From Vagococcus penaei (GTDB taxonomy: Bacteria > Bacillota > Bacilli > Lactobacillales > Vagococcaceae), in NCBI RefSeq assembly GCF_001998885.1, contig NZ_CP019609.1:744001-808000 (forward strand): a stretch of 64,000 nt of DNA. The letters are read 5' to 3'. The position numbers were made by a program, and so were the translations under genes. Below are positions 49,456-58,533 of this stretch, piece after piece. The notes beneath the pieces were generated by a model, which saw nothing but the letters and a program-made list of their open reading frames with translations, ran no database searches and was not told the DNA's origin. The first letter of the stretch is position 1. The number at the start of each line of letters is the position of its first letter.

Positions 49456-49632
49456 ATGCTAATGATTAGAAGATCTGCTTTGTTGTTAGTTGTATTGATT
49501 ATTGGAATGTTGCTTGGGACTCTAGGTTGGAAAATTTCATTACTTGTCTTGACACCTCTTCTATTTATTTGGCTAATGGTTTGGGACGAAAAAAGTTACG
49601 ACTATAAATATAAAGAACATAAATTAAGATAA
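49456..49632 (+). CDS. SOS-controlled small membrane protein, unknown
   Basis: 58 residues from ATG 49456 (TTGGAGG upstream decides against the longer TTG form). It has a basic start (MLMIRRS), two adjacent hydrophobic stretches (LLVVLIIGMLLGTLG and ISLLVLTPLLFIWLMV) and a charged Tyr/Lys-rich tail (DEKSYDYKYKEH). No family was recognised. A LexA box sits 38 bases upstream and lexA just before it, the position held by the division inhibitor YneA in Bacillus, but no LysM domain is present. Possible roles are cell-division arrest or another membrane SOS response. Confidence 0.72.
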   Translation: MLMIRRSALLLVVLIIGMLLGTLGWKISLLVLTPLLFIWLMVWDEKSYDYKYKEHKLR

Positions 49633-49698
49633 AACTTGCTTTTGTGACAGTTGTGACTTAATCTAATTTTAATAAACTATTCATAAAGGAGTTTTTTT

Positions 49699-50733
49699 AT
49701 GTCACAACCTACAATCGACTTAGTCAAAAAATTAACTTTAATTCCCTCACCAACCGGTGACACAGATAACATTATTAAAACAATCGAACAGTTATTAAAT
49801 GATTATGGCTATACATCAACTATCAATCGTAAAGGTAGCTTAATTGTCACAGTCGCTGGTAAAAATCAGTCACAGCATCGGTTTGTAACAGCTCATGTTG
49901 ATACTCTTGGTGCAATGGTGCGCTCAATTAAACCCGATGGCCGACTAAAAATCGACTTAATCGGTGGCTTTAATTTTAATTCTATCGAGGGTGAGTATTG
50001 TACTATTCATACACAACATCATGGAGAAATATCCGGAACAATTTTAATGCATCAGACAAGCGTCCACGTCTATAAAGATGCAGGATCAGCTGAACGTAAT
50101 CAAGCCAACATGGAAATTAGACTGGATGAAAAAGTGACTAATAGTGATGAGACCAAACAACTAGGTATTCAAGTCGGTGATTTTATCAGTTTTGACTCTC
50201 GTACAACGATTACACCCAACGGTTATATCAAATCACGCCACTTAGATGATAAAGTTAGTGTGGCAATTTTAATTAACTTTTTAATTAGACTCAAAGAAAA
50301 TGGAGAGATTCTACCTTATACTACACATTTTCTTTTTTCAAATAATGAAGAAATTGGTTACGGTGGCAATTCTAATATTGATTCTCGAGTGGTTGAGTAC
50401 CTAGCTGTTGACATGGGAGCAATGGGTGATGATCAACAAACTGATGAATATTCGGTATCTATTTGCGTGAAAGATGCGAGCGGCCCTTATCATCTAGCTT
50501 TACGCAATCATTTTGTACAACTTTGTGAGACTGATAGTATTCCTTATCAATTAGATATTTATCCATATTATGGAAGTGATGCTTCAGCAGCGATGCGTGC
50601 TGGAGCTGACGTTAAGCATGGGTTAATTGGTGCCGGAATTGATGCGAGCCATGCCTTTGAACGCACCCACAATGACTCAATTATTGCTACTGAGAATTTA
50701 GTCAGTTCTTACCTTTTCAGTCACTTAGTGTAA
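49699..50733 (+). CDS. M42-family metallo-aminopeptidase
   Basis: 344 residues with the M42 (glutamyl aminopeptidase/FrvX/tetrahedral aminopeptidase) features: TAHVDTLGAMVR (metal His-Asp), the inserted PDZ-like domain, SRHLDDKVSVAILINF (bridging Asp), SNNEEIGYGG (catalytic Glu-Glu), VDMGAMGDD and the final metal His in DASHAFERTH. It is a cytosolic multimeric aminopeptidase. The start ATG 49699 has AAAGGAG upstream. It is a single gene; the substrate preference cannot be read from sequence. Confidence 0.9.
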   Translation: MSQPTIDLVKKLTLIPSPTGDTDNIIKTIEQLLNDYGYTSTINRKGSLIVTVAGKNQSQHRFVTAHVDTLGAMVRSIKPDGRLKIDLIGGFNFNSIEGEYCTIHTQHHGEISGTILMHQTSVHVYKDAGSAERNQANMEIRLDEKVTNSDETKQLGIQVGDFISFDSRTTITPNGYIKSRHLDDKVSVAILINFLIRLKENGEILPYTTHFLFSNNEEIGYGGNSNIDSRVVEYLAVDMGAMGDDQQTDEYSVSICVKDASGPYHLALRNHFVQLCETDSIPYQLDIYPYYGSDASAAMRAGADVKHGLIGAGIDASHAFERTHNDSIIATENLVSSYLFSHLV

Positions 50734-51086
50734 TTTACTAACTGTAACTATTTCGATTTCTCTTTTACATAAATAAAATCACTTCGCTTGACCTTTTTCT
50801 AAATTGGGCGTATGGTTAATACATAAGCTTATAATATAGTGTGGTGAAAGCCATGATAAGCAAGCGATGTGTAGATTGCTTAAGTTACAAATTCTACATG
50901 CTTTAATTGAAATGACTTTCAGTTAAAATCGCTTATTATTATATGTTTATGGTTCGTATTTCTAGGAGATGCCGACATCATCTTTTGGATCGTAAGCTAA
51001 TCGTGAACTGATTCTAACGATTTAGACTACAATGAAATAAATAACGAACTGAATTAAGATTTTATTCTGAAGGAGGAAGATTATTT
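50734..51086 (+). ncRNA. Long structured leader of the L25/ctc gene
   Basis: 353 gene-free bases. Candidate promoters are TTGACC (50788-50793) with TATGGT, or TATAAT (50830-50835). Pairings found by eye: 50846-50854 with 50949-50955 (one 2-base bulge), stacked on 50855-50861 with 50931-50937. This closes a junction holding a hairpin at 50862-50903 and an 11-bp-arm hairpin at 50902-50927 (TTTAATTGAAA/TTTCAGTTAAA). Smaller hairpins follow (GATG..CATC near 50967, TAATCG..CGATTTA near 50998). No T-box, SAM or other riboswitch motif was recognised and no terminator precedes the gene, so regulation, if any, would be of translation. It may be an L25 autoregulatory leader. Confidence 0.45.
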
Positions 51087-51707
51087 ATGTCAGTAGTATT
51101 AAAAGTAGAAGAAAGAAACACTCGCCCAAGATCTTTACGCAAACAATTGAGAGCAACAGGCCGCGTACCTGCCGCAGTAAATGGAAATGGTATTGAACAC
51201 CTTTCAATTTCCTGTGATGCTAAGGCTTTAGACAAAGCCATTCGTGAAAATGGGTTAAACGCTGTTTATACTTTAGATTTAGACGGTAAGAAAATTAGTA
51301 CCCTACTACACACTTATGAATTAGATACATTCACTAAAGCATGGATTCACGCTGAATTCCTTGCTGTTGATATGAATGAAAAACAAGAAGTTGAGGCTGA
51401 TGTATCCTTAGTTGGAACTCCTCAAGGCGTTAAATCTGGTGGTATTTTAGAACAAACACTTTATTCAGTTGTTGTTTCTGCAACACCTGATAAATTACCA
51501 GAACGTGTTGAAATTGATGTAACAAACTTAGCTATCGGTGACTCATTAACTGTTAAAGATATTCCTGAACATCCTGAGTTTGAAATTTTAACAGATGCTG
51601 AAGAACAAATTTGTGCAGTTGTTGAGCCAAATAGACCTGAAGATGATGACGCAACTGATTCAGTTGTTGCTGAACCTGAAGTTATCAATTCTAAACCAGA
51701 AGAATAA
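51087..51707 (+). CDS. rplY: 50S ribosomal protein L25/Ctc
   Basis: 206 residues of the long, two-domain (CTC/TL5) type: the N-terminal 5S-rRNA-binding L25 domain (VEERNTRPRSLRKQLRATGRVPAAVNG) and a C-terminal beta domain (GVKSGGILEQTLYSVVVSATPDKLPERVEIDV), then an acidic tail. It binds loop E of 5S rRNA; in Bacillus the homologue ctc is also a general stress gene. GAAGGAGG precedes ATG 51087. It is monocistronic, with an unusually long leader upstream and a terminator downstream. Confidence 0.95.
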   Translation: MSVVLKVEERNTRPRSLRKQLRATGRVPAAVNGNGIEHLSISCDAKALDKAIRENGLNAVYTLDLDGKKISTLLHTYELDTFTKAWIHAEFLAVDMNEKQEVEADVSLVGTPQGVKSGGILEQTLYSVVVSATPDKLPERVEIDVTNLAIGDSLTVKDIPEHPEFEILTDAEEQICAVVEPNRPEDDDATDSVVAEPEVINSKPEE

Positions 51708-51722
51708 TAGAACAATTGTGTT

Positions 51723-51754
51723 AAACCTCTTTATTAATTTAAAGAGGTTTTTTT
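51723..51754 (+). terminator. Terminator after rplY
   Basis: Arms AAACCTCTTT and AAAGAGGTTT with an 8-base loop are followed by TTTT, 16 bases past the stop. Confidence 0.85.
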
Positions 51755-51859
51755 ATTTTAAAGTATTGTTAAATTTATTCCGAATTATCAGACCGTTTTC
51801 ATCCTTTGTGGTAGAATAACGATTGAAGTTATTAATTATTTATTATAGGAGTGAGCCAT

Positions 51860-53026
51860 TTGGTTGGAATTGATAAAATTAATTTTTTTACACCGAATAC
51901 ATATATCGACTTAGAAACTTTGGCAAGTCATCGTGGAGTTGATCCAAAGAAATTTACTATTGGGATTGGACAATCAAAAATGTCTGTGCCAACGATTACT
52001 CAAGATACCGTATCGATGGCTGCTAATGCCGCCTTACCCATCTTAACTGATGACGATAGAGCTACGATTGATTTGATTATCGTGGGAACGGAAACCGGCG
52101 TTGATCAATCAAAATCTTGTGCAGCTTTTGTACATGACTTATTAGGCATCCAGCCTTTTGCTAAAGCATTCGAAATTAAACAAGCTTGTTATGGCGCAAC
52201 GGCTGGTCTTATGACTGCAATTGATTACGTCTTAACCCATCCTGGTCGTAAAGCTTTAGTTATTGGTTCAGATATTTCTAAGTATGGCTTAAGCTCTTCT
52301 GGTGAAGTGACACAAGGTGCTGGTGCTGTTGCTATGTTGATTAGTGATGCGCCGCGTATTTTAGAGTTCGATTTACCTTCTGTTTCATTAACCAAAAATA
52401 TTTTTGATTTTTGGCGCCCCAATTATTCAGATGTGGCTTTTGTTGATGGGCAGTTTTCTAATGAAGCCTATATCAACTTTTTCACAACTTTATGGACTGA
52501 ATTTTCATCTCGCAATAGTTTAACAATTGAAGAAGTAGATGCTTTCTGTTTCCACCTACCTTATACAAAAATGGGGAAAAAAGCTTTATTGCCTTTACTC
52601 GATACAGTTGATGATGATTTGAAAGAAGCTCTATTAAGCAATTATGAATTGAGTACAACCTATTCACGAAATATTGGTAATATCTATACTGGATCACTGT
52701 ATCTAAGTTTGATTTCACTCTTAGAACATGCAACGACATTGATTGCTGGCGATAGATTAGTCTTCTTCAGCTACGGATCTGGTGCCGTTGGCGAAATGTT
52801 TTCTGGTCAATTAGTCGAAGGTTTTGCCGATCATTTAGCGCAAGCAGAGCATGCTGAATTACTTGATCAACGCATTAGCTTAACTGTTGACCAATATGAA
52901 ACAATTTTTAAAGAAGAGTTACCAAAAGACGATGGACATTATCACTTTACACAAGAATACGATAATGCAGCCATCTATTTATCTGAAATTAAAGATCATC
53001 AAAGACTTTATACAATACGTGATTAA
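51860..53026 (+). CDS. mvaS: Hydroxymethylglutaryl-CoA synthase
   Basis: 388 residues from TTG 51860 (AGGAG eight bases upstream; the GTG at 51851 overlaps the site). Catalytic residues of HMG-CoA synthase are present: Glu in IVGTETGVDQSKS, Cys in IKQACYGATAGLM and His in AFCFHLPYTKMGKKA. It condenses acetyl-CoA with acetoacetyl-CoA, the first committed step of the mevalonate route to isoprenoids. mvaA follows 14 bases later in the same operon. No thiolase gene is adjacent. Confidence 0.95.
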   Translation: MVGIDKINFFTPNTYIDLETLASHRGVDPKKFTIGIGQSKMSVPTITQDTVSMAANAALPILTDDDRATIDLIIVGTETGVDQSKSCAAFVHDLLGIQPFAKAFEIKQACYGATAGLMTAIDYVLTHPGRKALVIGSDISKYGLSSSGEVTQGAGAVAMLISDAPRILEFDLPSVSLTKNIFDFWRPNYSDVAFVDGQFSNEAYINFFTTLWTEFSSRNSLTIEEVDAFCFHLPYTKMGKKALLPLLDTVDDDLKEALLSNYELSTTYSRNIGNIYTGSLYLSLISLLEHATTLIAGDRLVFFSYGSGAVGEMFSGQLVEGFADHLAQAEHAELLDQRISLTVDQYETIFKEELPKDDGHYHFTQEYDNAAIYLSEIKDHQRLYTIRD

Positions 53027-53040
53027 GGAGTGTCAAACGA

Positions 53041-54312
53041 GTGTCACAAAAACCCACAAAATTTTACCAATTATCGCGTGAAGAACGACTTGAACAATTA
53101 AAAGATAATCTTACGACTGAAAGTTATCAACAATATCTTACACAGTCCCTACTAGACGATGCTGTTGCTAATTCGTTAATTGAAAATCAAGTCAGTCAAT
53201 TTCCGTTACCGTTAGGTGTTGCACGTAATTTTATCGTTAACCAACAAGCCTACACGATTCCTATGGTAGTTGAGGAACCTTCTGTTATAGCAGCTTGCAG
53301 TAATGCAGCCAAAATTTTTCAACCAGACGGCTTTACAACAAGTTGTGAAGAGAGCTTAATGACTGGACAAATCATCTTAACAGATGTTTCACATTTAGAA
53401 GACGCTAAAGCGCATTTGCTCAAACACTTTTCAGAGATTCAACAATTAGCACAAGACTGTCACCCGTCAATTGTTAAACGAGGTGGTGGTTTGAAAACAT
53501 TAGATGTCCGTTTTTTTTCAGATCATGTCACAGCGACTGACTATCTAACCGTGTACTTAACTGTTGACACGAAAGACGCAATGGGAGCAAACATTGTTAA
53601 TACTATTCTAGAGGGTGTCACACCTTTAGTTGCTGACTTAACTTCGGGCACAGTTCTGATGTCTATTCTAAGTAATTACACTACCCAATCTTTGGTCACA
53701 GCAAACTGTGCGATTGATATTGACTTAATACCGAATAAATCAGCAGTTGCCCAAAAGGATTTGGCGCAAAAAATTGTAGCTGCTAGTCAGTATGCTAAAC
53801 TTGATCCTTACCGAGCAGCTACGCATAATAAAGGTATTATGAACGGAGTTGATTCAGTCATAATCGCAACTGGCAATGACCCACGTGCTGTTGAAGCAGG
53901 TATCCACGCCTATGCTGCCCGAAATGGACGTTATGAAGGATTATCTGATTGGAAAATTCAAGACAATCAATTAGTCGGTACCCTGACTTTACCTTTATCT
54001 ATCGGGACGGTTGGTGGCGCTATTTCTGTCTTACCACTTGCTAAAGCAAATTTAGATTTACTAGGAAATCCAACAGCCTTAGAACTCGCGCAAATTGTTG
54101 TTGCAGTTGGACTAGCTCAAAATTTTGCTGCATTAAAAGCACTCGTCAGTGAAGGTATTCAAAAAGGACATATGGCACTACACGCTAGTTCCCTTGCTAT
54201 CCAAGTTGGAGCAACTGGTCCAGAAATTGAACAAGTCGCAACTGCCTTACGCCAAGAGTCACAAATGAATACGATGATTGCAACCAAAATTTTAGCGGAA
54301 CTTAGACGCTAA
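53041..54312 (+). CDS. mvaA: Hydroxymethylglutaryl-CoA reductase, class II
   Basis: 423 residues from GTG 53041. Class II HMG-CoA reductase motifs: SLIENQVSQFPLPLGVARNF (catalytic Glu), DTKDAMGANIVNTILEG, ARNGRYEGLSDWKI, GTVGGAISVLPLAKANLDLL and the catalytic His in QKGHMALHASSLAIQVGA. It reduces HMG-CoA to mevalonate. It is a stand-alone reductase, unlike the thiolase-reductase fusion MvaE of Enterococcus faecalis, which is a taxonomic clue. It ends at a strong terminator. Confidence 0.94.
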   Translation: MSQKPTKFYQLSREERLEQLKDNLTTESYQQYLTQSLLDDAVANSLIENQVSQFPLPLGVARNFIVNQQAYTIPMVVEEPSVIAACSNAAKIFQPDGFTTSCEESLMTGQIILTDVSHLEDAKAHLLKHFSEIQQLAQDCHPSIVKRGGGLKTLDVRFFSDHVTATDYLTVYLTVDTKDAMGANIVNTILEGVTPLVADLTSGTVLMSILSNYTTQSLVTANCAIDIDLIPNKSAVAQKDLAQKIVAASQYAKLDPYRAATHNKGIMNGVDSVIIATGNDPRAVEAGIHAYAARNGRYEGLSDWKIQDNQLVGTLTLPLSIGTVGGAISVLPLAKANLDLLGNPTALELAQIVVAVGLAQNFAALKALVSEGIQKGHMALHASSLAIQVGATGPEIEQVATALRQESQMNTMIATKILAELRR

Positions 54313-54313
54313 T

Positions 54314-54357
54314 AAAAAAATGCTCTGTCCTGTTTTTTTCAGGCAGAGCATTTTTTT
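54314..54357. terminator. Bidirectional terminator after mvaA
   Basis: Arms AAAAAAATGCTCTG...CCTG and CAGG.CAGAGCATTTTTTT with a T-rich loop lie between mvaA and the convergent DUF916 gene. Confidence 0.9.
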
Positions 54358-54368
54358 ATTCACACGAT

Positions 54369-55893
54369 TTATATCTTATTTTTTAATCGATTGATTTTTT
54401 TCTTCCTTTTTTTGCGTTTTGTTTTTTGTAAATGCTGTTGACGATAACTAATACTTACCACAATTCCCGTTCCAATTAAAAGAATCAGACAACCAATCAA
54501 GGTATAACGTAAAGCATCATGATGATGGCTATCTTGATTCGCATCATCCATCTCCTGTGCCACAGCATTAGAAATGGTGAATTCTTTTTTCATCGTCCAA
54601 GTGCCTTCTGGCTTTTTAGTTGTTGCTTTAATTGTTAAATCATAAATTCCAGCTTGTAGCGACTCTTGATTACCATCTATTAAGAGATTTACAGTTGAAT
54701 TTGGTGCAAAACGATAATTTTCAACTGTTGTTTGATAAATGATACGTTGTTGGCCCTTTTTAGTGACTTTGGCATGATAGGTTATACCGTCAATGACAAG
54801 TGGCTGACTATTCTGAATAGTGGCTTGAATTCCTTGTCCTATAACCGGCTTAACATCAATTAAATCTAATGCCACTTTGACTGGTTCATCGGATTCAGTT
54901 AATGAAAGACCAATTGTATAGGCAACTTTATTTTTGATAGTCATTTGAGCACTAGCGTCCCCTTCAGTATCCTCATCAAGCGTTGTGACTCTTATACCAC
55001 CTAAAATTTCACCTTCAGGTGAATTCTTTTTTCATCGTCCAAGTGCCTTCTGGCTTTTTAGTTGTTGCTTTAATTGTTAAATCATAAATTCCAGCTTGTA
55101 GCGACTCTTGATTACCATCTATTAAGAGATTTACAGTTGAATTTGGTGCAAAACGATAATTTTCAACTGTTGTTTGATAAATGATACGTTGTTGGCCCTT
55201 TTTAGTGACTTTGGCATGATAGGTTATACCGTCAATGACAAGTGGCTGACTATTCTGAATAGTGGCTTGAATTCCTTGTCCTATAACCGGCTTAACATCA
55301 ATTAAATCTAATGCCACTTTGACTGGTTCATCGGATTCAGTTAATGAAAGACCAATTGTATAGGCAACTTTATTTTTGATAGTCATTTGAGCACTAGCGT
55401 CCCCTTCAGTATCCTCATCAAGCGTTGTGACTCTTATACCACCTAAAATTTCACCTTCAAAGGGTTCTTTAGGAATCGTTAGCTTAATCTTAACAATTTG
55501 CTGACTATTTGCTGGCACGACAACTTCATTTGGAATTTCTGCAATATCTGTCAAAGCAATTTTTAGTGACGTATCACGTGCTAAATTTTGTGTACGATCT
55601 GAGTAATCAATGTTCCCTAAGTCATTCGTTGTTGCGTTATTAATTTGTAACTGGACCGTTTGGCTTTTTTTTGAGCTATTAATTAACTCGAACTCAAGCT
55701 CTTGTTTTTGTTCAGGTGTTACTTGTAAATCATAATAGGTTACCTCTTTATTGCGCTGATTTTCTGGTAAAATAGCGTTGACCGCCACGGCTAAAGTATC
55801 AGCCGCATAAATTTTCTGTCCATTGAAGCTAATGATGAAAATCCCAATTACCGCAAAAAACAAACCACGTATCACATTTTTTTTACTGTCCAT
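54369..55893 (-). pseudogene. DUF916/DUF3324 WxL-partner protein, disrupted by a 442-bp tandem duplication
   Basis: The gene starts at ATG 55893 with a signal peptide (FFAVIGIFIISFNGQKIYA) and DUF916 (YYDLQVTPEQKQELEFELIN), and would end with DUF3324, a membrane helix (YTLIGCLILLIGTGIVVSI) and a Lys-rich tail. A perfect 442-bp repeat (54576-55017 and 55018-55459) shifts the frame: the first copy ends at a stop after KKEFT, and the second restarts the same segment out of phase. Without one unit the ORF would be 360 residues, the normal length. No WxL gene is adjacent, so it was an orphan partner protein. The duplication could be reversible. Confidence 0.85.
54576..55459. repeat. Perfect tandem duplication, 2 x 442 bp
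   Basis: Unit 1 is 54576-55017 and unit 2 is 55018-55459; the units are identical as far as read, with no obvious microhomology at the join. 442 is not a multiple of 3, so the duplication breaks the DUF916 gene. Identity implies a recent event or an assembly artefact. Confidence 0.92.
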
Positions 55894-56050
55894 CTTGTCT
55901 GTAATCACCTCTCAACTAGGTTATCGACTTATTCTAAGAGTATATTAAGCCATACCACTGGCGTATTGCTATAATTTATTACTAATAATAAAGAAGCAGC
56001 TACTTATGTATGAACGCACACAAGCAACTGCTGTTACTACACTTACCGAC

Positions 56051-57238
56051 TTAATTCATGGATTGAAGATCTTTACCCGAACTATATTGATAACGCATCA
56101 GCATAATTAAACCGACACCAATCATATTACTTAAAATAGCGGAGCCACCTTGACTGACAAAAGGTAACGGAATCCCCGTCAGTGGAAGTAAGCCAATATT
56201 CATTCCGATGTTTTCAAAAACATGAAATAAAATCATCATAATAATTCCAGTCGCAATATAAGTAAAAAATTCGTTATTTGTATCAAAACACATCCGAATC
56301 ATGCGATAGATTAAAATAAAATACAAAATAATGAGAAACAAACTACCAATGAAACCAAAATTTTCGGCAATGACTGAAAAAATCATATCAGATTCACGTA
56401 CTGGAACAAATATTTCAGTTTGATTAAATCCTTTACCAAATATCCCACCAGAACCAATCGCTTTCAATGCTTGTGCTTGCTGATAAGAATTCCCAGTGGG
56501 ATCATGAAACGGATCAATCCATGAATCAATTCGCGCAAATTGGTAGCTTTTAAAACCAACACTATATAAAAATTCACGACCGCCATCTGTTGTAACTAAA
56601 AATAAGACGCCTACACCTAAAACAAAAAAAGTACCGACAATCGGAACAATGATTTTCCAAGAAATACCTGACATAATCACCATACCACCTAAAATAGCAA
56701 TAAAGACAAGCATCGTTCCAAAGTCATCCTGTAATTTTAGCAATAACGCAACTGGAATCGTTGCTAGAATCATTTTTCCAATAAGTAACCAATCACTTTT
56801 TTCTGTGCGTTTTTGATACGTGACATTATGCCTAGTTACAATATAAGCCAACATCAGAATAAAGGCTATTTTCATCAATTCTGCTGGTTGAAAGGTCAAT
56901 GACCCGAAACGAAACCAGTTTTTTGATCCCGTCCGATCGGCTAAAACTGTGTCATAGAAAAAGAGGAGAGCTGTCATCACAGCTAATCCTACTCCATAAC
57001 CAATTGGTGTTAGACGCCAAATCATCTTTGGACTAAACTGCATAATCACAAAAATAACCACACCACCGAGGACATACCACATACCTTGTTGAATCATTAA
57101 GCGTGTCACATTTTGAACACGATCATCATGTACAAGTGCAACATAATAAGATACCATTCCGATAATCGACAATAGAAACACAGGTAACAAGACACCGTAA
57201 TCAATTTGTTTATCAATACTACTTTTTACTGATCTCAA
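56051..57238 (-). CDS. rodA: Rod-shape SEDS glycosyltransferase RodA
   Basis: 395 residues with about ten membrane segments and SEDS motifs: FRFGSLTFQPAELMKIAFIL, KLQDDFGTMLVF with the conserved Asp, QALKAIGSGGIFGKGFNQ, and PVRESDMIFSVIAENFGFIG, ending in GIPLPFVSQGGSAILSNMIG. It polymerises lipid II into glycan strands with a class B PBP during side-wall growth. TTG at 57238 has GAGAGAAG upstream. FtsW is the alternative; the FNQTEIFVPVRESDMIF stretch and lone position fit RodA better. Confidence 0.9.
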   Translation of the reverse strand: MRSVKSSIDKQIDYGVLLPVFLLSIIGMVSYYVALVHDDRVQNVTRLMIQQGMWYVLGGVVIFVIMQFSPKMIWRLTPIGYGVGLAVMTALLFFYDTVLADRTGSKNWFRFGSLTFQPAELMKIAFILMLAYIVTRHNVTYQKRTEKSDWLLIGKMILATIPVALLLKLQDDFGTMLVFIAILGGMVIMSGISWKIIVPIVGTFFVLGVGVLFLVTTDGGREFLYSVGFKSYQFARIDSWIDPFHDPTGNSYQQAQALKAIGSGGIFGKGFNQTEIFVPVRESDMIFSVIAENFGFIGSLFLIILYFILIYRMIRMCFDTNNEFFTYIATGIIMMILFHVFENIGMNIGLLPLTGIPLPFVSQGGSAILSNMIGVGLIMLMRYQYSSGKDLQSMN

Positions 57239-57309
57239 TCGACTTCTCTCTTTTCTTCTTAACTTTTATTACTGAATGCTTTCATCAGAACAACAGCATT
57301 TATCACCTT

Positions 57310-57708
57310 TTAATTAGTCTGATTTTCGTCCGCTTCTTCTAAAATATATGACGCCAACTTATGTCTTAAATCAGAAATTTCACGACTTTGGCGATGTGTT
57401 GTCTGTTCCAGCTCATTAATTTTAGCTTGTGCATCTTCGCTAAAATTAGCATTGGAATCCGCCAATAATTGTTCCACTTGTTTACTTTGACGATTTAACA
57501 AACGATTTTTTTTCATAATAGTGCTTAAAAGTAGCATCATTGCCACTAAAAAACTTACGACAAAACAACCTAAAACTAAGACGACTAACGGGATTCGAAT
57601 AGTAGTGAAAAACAAATTAATCGTAATAGCTTGTGCATTAACAATCGAAAATAACACTAGTAGAAAAATAACCACTATTAACAAAAACAACTTAAACTTG
57701 CGACTCAT
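57310..57708 (-). CDS. LapA-domain (DUF1049-like) small membrane protein
   Basis: 132 residues: two N-terminal membrane segments (LFLLIVVIFLLVLFSIVNA and VVLVLGCFVVSFLVAMML), then a cytoplasmic coiled coil (about residues 70-120, KINELEQTTHRQSREISDL) with an acidic end. This is the LapA/DUF1049 pattern. In E. coli LapA acts with LapB in lipopolysaccharide assembly; the Gram-positive role is unknown. It lies 12 bases after an SDR gene, probably in one operon. Confidence 0.75.
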   Translation of the reverse strand: MSRKFKLFLLIVVIFLLVLFSIVNAQAITINLFFTTIRIPLVVLVLGCFVVSFLVAMMLLLSTIMKKNRLLNRQSKQVEQLLADSNANFSEDAQAKINELEQTTHRQSREISDLRHKLASYILEEADENQTN

Positions 57709-57720
57709 TTAAAAGCCCTC

Positions 57721-58524
57721 CTATTTTTTATTAAACAATGTACTTGTAAGGAAGTCTCCTACCTTTGGAAATAGTTGATAGCCTTTGCTACCGATTTCCA
57801 TCATTAATGGTGCATTGAGTTCACGACGGTAACTACCCATTAACCTAACAATCCGACGGGCTAAGACATCTGGTTGAATAGCTAGGCTACCCAAATTTTT
57901 CAGATAACTACCTGTTGGATCAGCAATCTCAAAGAAATTCGTTTTAATCGGTCCAGGATTAACGGTCGTCACAGCGATTCCAAGTGGTTTTAGCTCGAGG
58001 CGTAAGGCATTAGAAAATCCGATAACAGCAAATTTTGTTGCCGAATAAACACTTGATTTAGGTGTCGCTGTTTTGCCAGCCTGTGACGCAACATTAATAA
58101 TATGACCTGAACCATCATGAATCATTCGTAAGGCAATTTGTTGTGTTAAGTGCATCAAACCAAGGACATTGACTTCAAACATTTGACGAATTGTCTCTTC
58201 TGGTGTGTCAACAAATGATTTAAAGACACCAAAACCAGCACAATTCACCAACACATCTACTGTTGTTTGCTGACCATCTAACTGACTCAACAAATGCTGA
58301 CAACTTTGATAGTCAGCAACATCTAATACAAATGTTTCAACTTCTCCTGAGCCAATTTGGCGACACTTTTGAGCAACTCGCTGTAATTCATTATCACGTC
58401 GAGCACATAAAATGACATTGGCACCCTGTTTGATTGCCTCATAAGCAATATTTTCACCTAAACCACTAGAGGCCCCAGTGATTAGTACTGTTTTATTTTG
58501 AATTGTTTGAAAGACTTTTTTCAA
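57721..58524 (-). CDS. Short-chain dehydrogenase/reductase
   Basis: 267 residues of classical SDR: the cofactor motif TGASSGLGENIA, CARRD (Arg suggests NADPH preference), NCAGFGVFKS (NNAG-like), the catalytic Ser in NVASQAG and YSATKFAVIGFSNAL (YxxxK). It oxidises or reduces an unidentified substrate in the cytosol. It sits between RNase Z and the LapA-like gene with 9-12 base gaps, so it is cotranscribed with both, an order seen in several lactic acid bacteria. Confidence 0.88.
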   Translation of the reverse strand: MKKVFQTIQNKTVLITGASSGLGENIAYEAIKQGANVILCARRDNELQRVAQKCRQIGSGEVETFVLDVADYQSCQHLLSQLDGQQTTVDVLVNCAGFGVFKSFVDTPEETIRQMFEVNVLGLMHLTQQIALRMIHDGSGHIINVASQAGKTATPKSSVYSATKFAVIGFSNALRLELKPLGIAVTTVNPGPIKTNFFEIADPTGSYLKNLGSLAIQPDVLARRIVRLMGSYRRELNAPLMMEIGSKGYQLFPKVGDFLTSTLFNKK

Positions 58525-58533
58525 TTAAACCAC

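Noticed and set aside
50734-51086. T-box or known riboswitch upstream of rplY
   Set aside because: No T-box antiterminator sequence, SAM, TPP or preQ1 hallmark was found, and the downstream gene is not an aminoacyl-tRNA synthetase or a metabolic gene.
54369-54944. A separate 191-residue gene
   Set aside because: It is the out-of-phase second unit and 3' end of the duplicated DUF916 gene, lacks a signal peptide and has no ribosome binding site.
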